Source: Pseudomonadota bacterium
GTDB lineage: Bacteria; Pseudomonadota; Gammaproteobacteria; Burkholderiales; Thiobacillaceae
DNA: 6,174 nt
Direction of reading: 5' to 3'
Assembly (NCBI GenBank): GCA_021802595.1
Contig: JAJZRT010000093.1
Coordinates: forward strand, 1 to 6,174
Part shown: positions 1 through 6,098 of the stretch, piece after piece
How the letters are laid out: each line of letters starts with the position of its first letter
Position numbering within the stretch: position 1 is the stretch's first letter
The notes under the pieces: generated by a model
What the model was told of the DNA's origin: nothing
Databases searched by the model: none
Seen by the model: the letters and a program-made list of their open reading frames with translations, nothing else
Translations under genes and position numbers: made by a program

Positions 1-366
1 TTCCGCGAAGATTCCCAGCACCCGCAGCGTGATCTGCGCATCGGCGCGTTCAAGCACGGCGCAGGCTAAGCACAGCAGGACATAGCGCCTGCGTTCGTAG
101 CCCGGCAGCCCACGGCTCGCGTCTGTCAGATCGGCCGGGCGCTTATAGAGCCGCGCGCAGTCGCGGTTGATGTGCAAGGCCCAGCCGGTCTCGCGGGCAA
201 ACCAGGCGCGCAATTCGTCGGCGTGGCGGCGCACGGCGGCGAACTCGGCATGAGCCGGTGTCATCAGCGGCGTCATCAGCAGAGCGCGCAAGGCCTGGCA
301 GCGCTCTTCGTGTTGGTGATGGGCCTGCTGCAGGACGATGCTGCGGCTGTCGCTGGCGCTCGCCAT
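1..366 (-). CDS. jetB: DUF2398/TIGR02678 family protein (Wadjet JetB-type), partial, N-terminal 122 residues
   Basis: Reading the minus strand from the ATG at 366-364 gives an uninterrupted frame to the left edge, so the C-terminal part and stop codon lie outside. The start codon shares its A with the stop of the upstream gene (TGATG). A GAGG at 377-380 lies 10 bases upstream as a ribosome binding site, so translational coupling is likely. Recognisable family blocks are W-F-A-R-E-T-G-W near residues 55-62, then A-R-L-Y-K-R-P-A-D-L-T-D near 71-82, then Y-E-R-R-R-Y-V-L-L-C-L-A-C near 90-102, and A-V-L-E-R-A-D-A-Q-I-T-L after that. These match my memory of TIGR02678/DUF2398. Family knowledge: members lie between a DUF2397 gene and an SMC-like ATPase gene, and are taken as the MukE/KITE-like subunit (JetB) of a Wadjet complex that destroys circular plasmids. 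Family assignment is strong; the subunit role is by analogy. The family is usually well over 300 residues, so about a third is visible. Confidence 0.85.
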   Translation of the reverse strand, partial: MASASDSRSIVLQQAHHQHEERCQALRALLMTPLMTPAHAEFAAVRRHADELRAWFARETGWALHINRDCARLYKRPADLTDASRGLPGYERRRYVLLCLACAVLERADAQITLRVLGIFAE

Positions 367-1895
367 CAGGCACTTGCCTCGACGCGCGAGATGCTGATCA
401 GATGGTCGCGGCCTGAGAACACGCCGGCTTCCGTGGCAACGATGGCACGGGTCTCGGCGCCCAGCGGCGCGAGGCTGAGGCACAGCAGGCCATCGCTGCT
501 ATGCAACTCGACCGCTTCATCGGGTGATGACTGCACGGTCAGCGCTTCGCCCAGCAGGCTCAGGAACAGCTGGAAGGCATGCGCGTCCAGCCGTCCGATC
601 TCGGACAGCCGCGTCAATTCCCCGGTCGCCAGACGCGCGCGCGCGGCTTCGATCTGCGCGTGTTCTTCGCGAAACTGCGCGGCCAAGAGCCGCCGTTCCT
701 GGTCACGTTCCTGTACCCGCGGCAGCGCACTGCGCGGCGTCGCTTCGCCGTATTCGCGCAGCCGTGGGTGGATGGACAGCGGCGGTGCATCGGCCCACGG
801 GGTGCTGGCCGGCAGATCCTGAGCGCCGCTGGCCAAGTCCGGGCTCAGCGAAAAGTGCCGTGCCGGGTTCAAGGCGAAGGCGACGCGCGCCAAGCGATGT
901 GATTCGCTGTCGCTGGCACAGGCTGCGAACCAGGTGGCGAGCACGCGGAAGTCAGCGGAGCGATCTGAGCGTCCGCTGCGGCGCTCGTTCAATGCGGCGA
1001 CGGCCGAGAGCAACAGTGGAATCGCAGAGCGCGCCTTCGAGCGCAACAGCTCAGCCTGCGGCGGCTCGAAGCCCGTAGTGACGAACCAGCGGGCCAGCCC
1101 CTTCCAGCGCTCTCGCCAGGTCTGCAAGCTGCGCGACAGCGCATCGCTCTGCTCAATGGCATCGGTAGGCAGCGCATCGCGCGACTCGCGCTGCGCTGCC
1201 TGCCACAGCAGCGGGTCAATGCGCGGCGACAAGGAGATGATGTGCTGCGCGATGGCGCCGGAGCGAGCGACCAGGTCGCCGATGAAACGTTCCAGGTAGT
1301 CGATCAGACGCTTCTTGTAGGCCACCACGGCGCTGGCCTCGGCCTGCTGCAACTCGATGCTGCGGCCGATGCCGGCCATGAAGGCCTGGGCATTTTCGGT
1401 CAGGCTCTCGAATACGCGCACCAGATCGCGCAGTGTCTCGTGCACCTTGGCGACGTCCGGCAAGGTCTCATTGGCAAGGGCCAGCAAGGTCTGCAGCCGG
1501 TTCGCGATGTCTTCGAGGGCGATACTCTGCAACTCGGCCCGGTGTAAAAGCGTGCGCTCGAACAGCGCGAGGGCCGACTCTACCGCTTCGCCACCCTGCG
1601 ACAGGCGATACAGGTAGCGCGCCCGGTAGAAGTCGCTGATGCTGGCGACGCGTGCGGTGTCGGGTTGCGATTCGAGGTTGCCCCATTCGGCCAGTTGCGC
1701 CAGCGCCGACTGGATTTCCTCGATGCGCGGGGGCGCACCGGTCCATTCGCCTTCGGCCAGCACCTCGTCAGGCCGCAGGTGTAGGCGGAACTGCCGCTTC
1801 GCTGCGGCGAAGCTACCCATGACAATGCGGTATATCGCGGCTTTTTCTGCGCTGACATGCCTGAACAGTTCGGCCGTATCGTGCACGCCGCTCAT
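366..1895 (-). CDS. jetA: DUF2397/TIGR02677 family protein (Wadjet JetA-type kleisin-like subunit)
   Basis: A 509-residue soluble protein, close to the usual family length. Residues 1-95 form a winged-helix-like segment starting with the typical L-F-R-H-V/Y-R-I-V-M-G-S-F pattern. Residues 100-270 are long helices, including the block around A-Y-K-K-R-L-I-D-Y-L-E-R-F-I at 192-205. A conserved segment around W-F-V-T-T-G-F-E follows (270-277), then L-A-T-W-F-A (319-324). The C-terminal part (375-509) has a charged helix, then strands. No membrane segment or signal peptide is visible. Start choice: the frame is closed by a TAG at 1917-1919 on the minus strand with no other start codon between, so 1895 is the first possible ATG; no good ribosome binding site precedes it. 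The gene overlaps the next one by one base, indicating an operon. Family knowledge: DUF2397 proteins are the first gene of a four-gene SMC cassette classed as Wadjet (type III as I recall), where JetA is the MukF-like kleisin bridging the SMC heads. The kleisin role is inferred from the better-studied type I complex. Confidence 0.85.
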   Translation of the reverse strand: MSGVHDTAELFRHVSAEKAAIYRIVMGSFAAAKRQFRLHLRPDEVLAEGEWTGAPPRIEEIQSALAQLAEWGNLESQPDTARVASISDFYRARYLYRLSQGGEAVESALALFERTLLHRAELQSIALEDIANRLQTLLALANETLPDVAKVHETLRDLVRVFESLTENAQAFMAGIGRSIELQQAEASAVVAYKKRLIDYLERFIGDLVARSGAIAQHIISLSPRIDPLLWQAAQRESRDALPTDAIEQSDALSRSLQTWRERWKGLARWFVTTGFEPPQAELLRSKARSAIPLLLSAVAALNERRSGRSDRSADFRVLATWFAACASDSESHRLARVAFALNPARHFSLSPDLASGAQDLPASTPWADAPPLSIHPRLREYGEATPRSALPRVQERDQERRLLAAQFREEHAQIEAARARLATGELTRLSEIGRLDAHAFQLFLSLLGEALTVQSSPDEAVELHSSDGLLCLSLAPLGAETRAIVATEAGVFSGRDHLISISRVEASA

Positions 1896-2001
1896 GCTTG
1901 GGCAGGCGCGGCTTGGCTATTTAGCGGAATGGACACAGGCAGCGGGCTCACGAGGTCAGTTTGAACAGTCACGCATCTTATTCCAGATTCCGGGAGGCGA
2001 C

Positions 2002-2049
2002 ATGGGTTGCCAGGGATTGCAGTTTTCAGTAAAACGTAAGCTTTCCTGA
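2002..2049 (+). CDS. 15-codon leader ORF in frame with the helicase gene
   Basis: A GGGAGG at 1992-1997 sits four bases before an ATG at 2002, the best Shine-Dalgarno arrangement of any start in the window. The frame reads MGCQGLQFSVKRKLS and ends at TGA 2047-2049. It is in the same frame as the helicase, whose ATG lies 15 bases after this stop. Two readings are possible. It may be a short translated leader whose ribosomes reinitiate at 2065, which itself has only a weak GGA at 2053-2055. Or it may be the former N-terminus of the helicase, cut off by a point mutation to TGA. A small inverted repeat, GTTTT-CAGT-AAAAC (2022-2035), lies inside it. The composition (two basic pairs, no amino acid run) does not resemble a classical attenuator. 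Translation is inferred only from the ribosome binding site. Confidence 0.4.
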   Translation: MGCQGLQFSVKRKLS

Positions 2050-2064
2050 AACGGACGCCCCCAC

Positions 2065-4539
2065 ATGGGAACAAAGCGCAATCCGGCAAAGTCTTCCCCC
2101 ACGCCAATCAAGGCCGCCAAGCTTTCCCGCAGCCATGTCCCGGCCGATCTTTCGCCGGTCGAGTGGCAGCGCACATTGCGCAGGCAGTTCGGTCGCGAGC
2201 AGTCGTTCGACCTGGAAAATATCGGCGCCGAGCCATTCTTTTCGGATTTTAGAGTCAGCAACCCGCAGTCGAAGAGCCACTATCGCGTGGCCATCCGCGG
2301 GCTGCGGCCAAACGACAACTTCTGCTCCTGTCCGGACTACGCGACCAACGAGTTGGGAACCTGCAAGCATATCGAATTCACGCTGGCCCGACTGGAGAAG
2401 AAGCGCGGCGCCAAGTCGGCGTTTGCGCATGGCTACCAGCCGCCGTTTTCCGAGCTCTATCTGCGCAATGATGGCGGCCGGACGATCCATTTCCGCGCCG
2501 GGACGGATTGCCCGCCAGCGGTGCGCAAGGCGGCCGCGTTGTTGTTCGACGGGGCGCGCGGCTGGGCGTTGCCCGAGGACCGCTTCGGCGAGTTGGAAGG
2601 CTTTGTCACGGCGGTGGCAAAAACCGGCCACGAGTTGCGCGCCTACGACGACGCGCTCGATTTTGTCGCCGGCCAGCGCGATGCTGAGAGGCGGGCTGCA
2701 GCGTTGGAAAGACTATTCCCGCGTGGCGCGGCCGATCCAATGCTGAAGAAACTGCTCAAAGCGCCGCTTTATCCCTACCAGGCCGTGGGCGCGTTGTTCG
2801 CCGTGAGGGCTGGCCGTGCGCTGATCGCAGACGAAATGGGCCTGGGCAAGACCATCCAGGCCATCGCGGCGGCGGAAATTCTGGTGCGGCATTTCGGTGT
2901 CTCCAAGGTGCTTGTCATCTGTCCTACCTCGCTCAAATATCAGTGGCAGAACGAGATCGCGCGTTTTTCCGGCAGGGATGCGCGGGTGATTGCCGGCGAC
3001 CGCGTGCAGCGGCAGAAGGAGTACGCTCTCGACGATTTCTGCAAGATTACCAACTACGAGAAGCTCAAGCCGGACCTTGATCTGATCGCAGACTGGGCAC
3101 CGGAATTGGTGATCGTGGACGAGGCGCAGCGGGTGAAAAACTGGAACACCATTGCCGCGCGGGCCTTGAAGCGCATTGATAGCGCCTATGCGATGGTGCT
3201 CACCGGCACGCCGCTTGAAAACAAGCTGGAGGAACTGATTTCCATTGCCCAGTTCGTCGATCAGCACCGGCTGGGGCCAACATGGAAGCGCCTGCACGAG
3301 CATCAGGTCAAGGATGAAGCGGGGCGCGTGACCGGCTACACCGGGCTGGAGAAGATCGGCGAGACGCTGGCGCCGATCATGATCCGTCGGCGCAAATCTG
3401 AGGTACTGCTGCAACTGCCCCACCGCACCGACCAGAACCTGCTGGTGCCGATGACCGAGATGCAGATGCAGTACCATCAGGAGAACGCCGACATTGTGGC
3501 GAAAATCGTGCAGCGCTGGCGCAAGGTGAAGTTTCTCTCGGACATGGATCAGCGGCGGCTCACCTGCGCCTTGCAGAACATGCGCATGTCGTGCAACAGC
3601 ACTTATCTGCTCGACCAGGATTCCGATCACGGCGTCAAAGCTGACGAACTGGCGGCATTGTTCGACGACCTCTTCGCACAGCCGGAAGCCAAGGCAGTGG
3701 TATTTTCGCAATGGACGCGCAGCCACGACATCGTCATACGCCGGCTGGAGGCGCGCGGGCTGGGCTACGTCAGTTTTCACGGCGGCGTACCCTCGGAGAA
3801 GCGTCCGGCGCTGGTGGAACGTTTTCACGACGATCCGGAGTGCCGGGTGTTTCTCTCGACCGATGCCGGCAGCACGGGGCTCAATCTGCAACATGCCTCG
3901 ACCCTCATCAACATGGACCTGCCGTGGAACCCTGCGATTCTCGAACAGCGCATCGCACGCATTCATCGCATGGGCCAGAAGCAGCCGGTGCAAATCGTCA
4001 ATTTCATTTCCAAGGGTACGATCGAGGAAGGCATGCTTTCGGTGCTCGCGTTCAAACGCTCCTTGTCGGCGGGCATCCTCGACGGTGGCACAGGTGAGAT
4101 TTCGTTTGGGGGCTCGCGGCTTAACCGGTTCATGAAGGACGTGGAGAAGGTGACCGGCCGCATGGGCGAGGGCGAGGCGATGGCGCCTGCGGAAGAGGCG
4201 GTCACCGTTGCCGCAGAACTGGCTATGGCTGCGACGGACGCCGCAGTCAACGCCGCGGCTGGCGCTGCTGAGACGGTGCTGAAAGCGGGGAGCGCTGCGT
4301 CCGACGCGGGGAGCCCCAATCCCTGGGCTGTGCTGTTGCAAGCGGGCAGCCAGTTCATTTCGACGCTGGCCGCTGCCGGTGATTCTTCGGCTGTCTCCCA
4401 TCCATGGATCGAATGCGATCCTGTCAGTGGAGCCCGTCACCTCAAGTTGCCTCTGCCACCACCAGAAACGGCGAGGCGTCTTGCCGATGCTCTTACCCTG
4501 CTGGCTGACAGCTTTCGGGGTGAGTTCCCATCAAATTGA
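2065..4539 (+). CDS. SWIM zinc-finger SNF2-family DEAD/DEAH helicase
   Basis: An 824-residue Swi2/Snf2-type ATPase, a family of ATP-driven DNA or nucleoprotein translocases. A SWIM zinc finger is at 87-102: C87-x-C89-x10-C100-x-H102. The helicase core follows. Motif I is D-E-M-G-L-G-K-T (256-263), with Lys262 as the ATP-binding lysine. Motif II is D-E-A-Q (352-355), an atypical DEAQ rather than DEAH. Motif III is L-T-G-T-P (379-383). The second RecA lobe has V-F-S-Q-W (546-550), S-T-D-A-G-S-T-G-L-N-L (598-608) and Q-R-I-A-R-I-H-R-M-G-Q (628-638). All residues needed for ATP hydrolysis appear present. An alanine-rich, low-complexity linker (about 705-770) leads to a short C-terminal segment containing H-L-K-L-P-L-P-P-P. 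No nuclease or methylase domain is visible. The start at 2065 leaves about 25 residues before the conserved-looking part; its binding site is weak. The J-protein gene follows 121 bases downstream on the same strand. The substrate is unknown; a defence or DNA-repair role is inference from context. Confidence 0.93.
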   Translation: MGTKRNPAKSSPTPIKAAKLSRSHVPADLSPVEWQRTLRRQFGREQSFDLENIGAEPFFSDFRVSNPQSKSHYRVAIRGLRPNDNFCSCPDYATNELGTCKHIEFTLARLEKKRGAKSAFAHGYQPPFSELYLRNDGGRTIHFRAGTDCPPAVRKAAALLFDGARGWALPEDRFGELEGFVTAVAKTGHELRAYDDALDFVAGQRDAERRAAALERLFPRGAADPMLKKLLKAPLYPYQAVGALFAVRAGRALIADEMGLGKTIQAIAAAEILVRHFGVSKVLVICPTSLKYQWQNEIARFSGRDARVIAGDRVQRQKEYALDDFCKITNYEKLKPDLDLIADWAPELVIVDEAQRVKNWNTIAARALKRIDSAYAMVLTGTPLENKLEELISIAQFVDQHRLGPTWKRLHEHQVKDEAGRVTGYTGLEKIGETLAPIMIRRRKSEVLLQLPHRTDQNLLVPMTEMQMQYHQENADIVAKIVQRWRKVKFLSDMDQRRLTCALQNMRMSCNSTYLLDQDSDHGVKADELAALFDDLFAQPEAKAVVFSQWTRSHDIVIRRLEARGLGYVSFHGGVPSEKRPALVERFHDDPECRVFLSTDAGSTGLNLQHASTLINMDLPWNPAILEQRIARIHRMGQKQPVQIVNFISKGTIEEGMLSVLAFKRSLSAGILDGGTGEISFGGSRLNRFMKDVEKVTGRMGEGEAMAPAEEAVTVAAELAMAATDAAVNAAAGAAETVLKAGSAASDAGSPNPWAVLLQAGSQFISTLAAAGDSSAVSHPWIECDPVSGARHLKLPLPPPETARRLADALTLLADSFRGEFPSN

Positions 4540-4545
4540 TGGGAA
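4525..4545. repeat. perfect 10-base inverted repeat over the helicase stop codon
   Basis: Arms TTCCCATCAA (4525-4534) and TTGATGGGAA (4536-4545) are exact reverse complements around a single A. The TGA stop (4537-4539) is inside the right arm. As RNA it would fold as an 8-bp stem with a five-base AAAUU loop. As DNA it is a near-continuous palindrome that could bind a dimeric regulator. There is no T-run after it, so a classical intrinsic terminator is not supported. A second short palindrome, GCCGG-T-CCGGC (4547-4557), follows immediately. Confidence 0.7.
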
Positions 4546-4609
4546 AGCCGGTCCGGCCGATGCCCCTGCGGATGCGGTTTTCGCGCGGGGATCTGGCTTA
4601 AACATTTGG

Positions 4610-4618
4610 TGATAAAAT
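4610..4618 (+). promoter_or_regulatory. candidate extended -10 promoter for the J-protein gene
   Basis: TGATAAAAT contains an extended -10 element: TG, one base, then TAAAAT, which matches TATAAT at five of six positions. It lies in a locally AT-rich patch (about 4597-4640) of an otherwise GC-rich sequence, 42 bases before the ATG at 4661. No convincing -35 hexamer sits 16-18 bases upstream, as is usual for extended -10 promoters. If real, the J-protein gene can be transcribed independently of the helicase gene, with a leader of about 35 bases. Sequence match only. Confidence 0.4.
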
Positions 4619-4660
4619 TTCGTCAATATCGTTTTTCCCCAAGTTGTTTCTCGTTACGAC

Positions 4661-5875
4661 ATGTCCTCTCCACGCCAATCATTCCTATTCGACGATGGCT
4701 CCGCTGACCGGGGCATTCGAGTTGTCGCAGTCCTCGATCGCGCCAAACCTGCCGACAAATCACAGGCCGCTTTTAAGCGCCTGGTAACCCAGATCGAAGA
4801 GCAGCGTGCGGTGCTACAACAGTGGCAGGACTATCGGACGCGGTACAACCACCGTGTGAGCAGCGAACTGGTGCCGCTGCAAAGCGAACTCTGGCAGGCC
4901 CGCCGTCGAATGGCCTTCCTGCTTGATGATTTGCTCGGTCGGCCCAGTGGCCTGCGTGGCAAACGCCAGCGTGCCAGGCTGCAACAGATGCTGATCCAAC
5001 TGATCCAGGACATGCTGCTTGAGAAGTCCGATGCGGAGTTGGAGGTGATCCACGACAAGTACAGCGATCTTACCTATGCCGAAGATCAAAGCTTAAGCAT
5101 GGCCCTGTCGCAAGACATGATCGAGAACCTTTTCGGCATCCGCATGGGCGACCAGCATGGCGCAACGAATATGGAAGAGCTGTTCGCTAAAGCCGAGCAG
5201 GAATTGCGCGATCAGATGGAACACGCGAACCACGCGAAACACGAAAATGTTCATCGGCAAGCAAGGAAGCCCAAGAGCCGCAAGGCTGAGGCGGCTCAGG
5301 CCAAACAGGAGCAAGCTGCCAAGGAAGTCAGTCAATCGGTGCGCGATGTCTATCGCAAGCTTGCCAGTGCGCTGCACCCTGATCGCGAAACGGATGCCGC
5401 CGCGAGACAGCGCAAGACAGAGCAGATGCAGCGGGTCAATCAGGCCTACGAATCCAGCGACCTGCTGGGATTGCTCAATCTCCAACTCGAAATCGAACAG
5501 ATCGACGCAGCCCATCTGGCATCCCTATCGGCGCAGCGCCTGGCCCACTACAACCAGGTGCTGCGAGAGCAACTGTCTGAGTTGAAAGCGGAGATCGAGA
5601 CTGTCATTGCGCCTTTTCTTCTCGTTGTGGCCCACTCCAGAAACCTTATTCCCGACATGGTAGATCGAGCGCTGAGCGAGGAAGTTGCGCGCGTCGCCCT
5701 CTCCGTCAAGCAGATCAAAGCTGATTTGGAGGATTTCAAAGATCCCAAGAAGCTTGGCGCTGCGTTAAAGGACTTTGACATGGGCGGTGGCATGGATGAG
5801 TTTGCAGAATTATCGTTTCTGATGGACGAGTTCCCGAACCTTGGCCAGCCACCCCGCAGGAAACGACGGAAATAG
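4661..5875 (+). CDS. J domain-containing coiled-coil protein
   Basis: A 404-residue soluble, charged, mostly helical protein. Residues 36-130 and 170-225 look like coiled coils, the second rich in Lys, Glu, Gln and Ala. A partial DnaJ-like domain follows: helix II, S-V-R-D-V-Y-R-K-L-A-S-A-L (226-238), the H-P-D signature (239-241), and helix III, Q-M-Q-R-V-N-Q-A-Y-E (255-264). The usual N-terminal helix I of a J domain (D-Y-Y-x-x-L-G) is not recognisable, and the domain is in the middle of the chain, not at the N-terminus. No Cys-rich zinc domain or Gly/Phe region is present, so this is not DnaJ itself. A final helical part (280-395) ends in a basic tail, P-P-R-R-K-R-R-K. Family knowledge: HPD-bearing J domains stimulate Hsp70 (DnaK) ATPase. 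The inference is a dedicated co-chaperone or scaffold for the helicase encoded just upstream. No Shine-Dalgarno sequence precedes the ATG, which was chosen as the first in frame that keeps a plausible N-terminus. It looks somewhat less GC-rich than the left-hand genes. Confidence 0.85.
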   Translation: MSSPRQSFLFDDGSADRGIRVVAVLDRAKPADKSQAAFKRLVTQIEEQRAVLQQWQDYRTRYNHRVSSELVPLQSELWQARRRMAFLLDDLLGRPSGLRGKRQRARLQQMLIQLIQDMLLEKSDAELEVIHDKYSDLTYAEDQSLSMALSQDMIENLFGIRMGDQHGATNMEELFAKAEQELRDQMEHANHAKHENVHRQARKPKSRKAEAAQAKQEQAAKEVSQSVRDVYRKLASALHPDRETDAAARQRKTEQMQRVNQAYESSDLLGLLNLQLEIEQIDAAHLASLSAQRLAHYNQVLREQLSELKAEIETVIAPFLLVVAHSRNLIPDMVDRALSEEVARVALSVKQIKADLEDFKDPKKLGAALKDFDMGGGMDEFAELSFLMDEFPNLGQPPRRKRRK

Positions 5876-5908
5876 CTTCCTCTGGCACGCGCTCCAGCTA
5901 AGGAAGCT
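5874..5908 (+). terminator. hairpin just after the J-protein stop, possible terminator
   Basis: AGCTTCCT (5874-5881) pairs with AGGAAGCT (5901-5908), an exact 8-bp stem that begins within the TAG stop codon. A continuing 4-bp stem, CTGG (5882-5885) with CCAG (5894-5897), encloses an 8-base loop, leaving a three-base bulge (CTA). Its position directly at the end of the two-gene block suits 3'-end formation or mRNA protection. The following bases (TCGGTGC) have no U-tract, so Rho-independent termination is not assured. Confidence 0.5.
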
Positions 5909-5986
5909 TCGGTGCTCGCAGCGATAGTTGACGATTGATGGCGTGGAGTAGTCATCCCGCATTCCGACTTCAGCTCCCGCACCCGC

Positions 5987-6025
5987 AAAAGCGCTCGGCG
6001 TTTGACGGTAAAAGCGCCGGTAAAA
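5987..6025. repeat. short iterated direct repeats near the island end
   Basis: AAAAGCGC occurs at 5987-5994 and 6010-6017. CGGTAAAA occurs at 6006-6013 and 6018-6025, interleaved with the first pair. CGGCG (5996-6000) and CGCCG (6015-6019) add an inverted pair. Spacings of 23 and 12 bases are near two turns and one turn of the helix. They sit 60-100 bases inside the presumed attachment site. This would fit arm-type binding sites for an integrase or excisionase, but that is inference from position; the repeats are short. Confidence 0.4.
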
Positions 6026-6080
6026 TTTCACTGTTCTAGCTTTTATTTCTCGACAAGTCAATTACTTAGAAATGCCGTTG

Positions 6081-6098
6081 ACGATCGAGTGGGAGTGA
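6081..6098 (+). other. putative attachment site: duplicated 3' end of guaA
   Basis: The bases ACGATCGAGTGGGAGTGA read Thr-Ile-Glu-Trp-Glu-stop. This is the highly conserved C-terminus of GMP synthetase (GuaA, ...P-x-T-I-E-W-E-stop). A Pro codon at 6075-6077 extends the resemblance. Upstream of it the frame shows no GuaA sequence, so this is an isolated tail and not a gene end. The 3' end of guaA is an established integration hotspot for genomic islands, whose tyrosine integrases duplicate the gene's last bases at the far junction. I therefore read this as the distal att copy, with the island to its left (Wadjet genes, helicase, J protein) and resident or other DNA to its right. The sequence match is direct; the att role is inferred. 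No integrase gene is in this window, so it should be at the opposite end. Confidence 0.65.

Noticed and set aside
143..373. 76-aa minus-strand frame starting at 373
   Set aside because: It is out of frame with the DUF2398 gene that starts at 366, which covers the same bases with recognisable conserved blocks.
172..822. 216-aa plus-strand open frame across the jetB/jetA junction
   Set aside because: It is antisense to two overlapping genes with clear family matches, and the product is low-complexity Ser/Arg/Ala.
1961..1989. TTGAAC as a -35 box for the helicase gene
   Set aside because: The hexamer at the right distance (CAGATT) is a poor -10, and transcription would begin on top of the leader ORF's ribosome binding site.
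2038..2127. Nine-base repeat AAGCTTTCC at 2038-2046 and 2119-2127
   Set aside because: Two short copies, one in the leader ORF and one in the helicase gene, with no extended similarity around them; chance is adequate.
2713..4440. 575-aa open frame on the minus strand opposite the helicase gene
   Set aside because: It lies wholly antisense to a gene with every SNF2 motif intact. Its product is His/Arg/Leu-rich without a recognisable domain. Long antisense frames are expected in GC-rich coding DNA.
4594..4610. TGGC...TTTGG resembling a sigma-54 promoter before the J-protein gene
   Set aside because: The -12 GC is missing and the spacing between the two elements is off by one.
5810..6061. 83-aa minus-strand frame in the right flank
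   Set aside because: It overlaps the 3' end of the J-protein gene antisense, has no clear ribosome binding site or recognisable motif, and covers the hairpin and repeat block.
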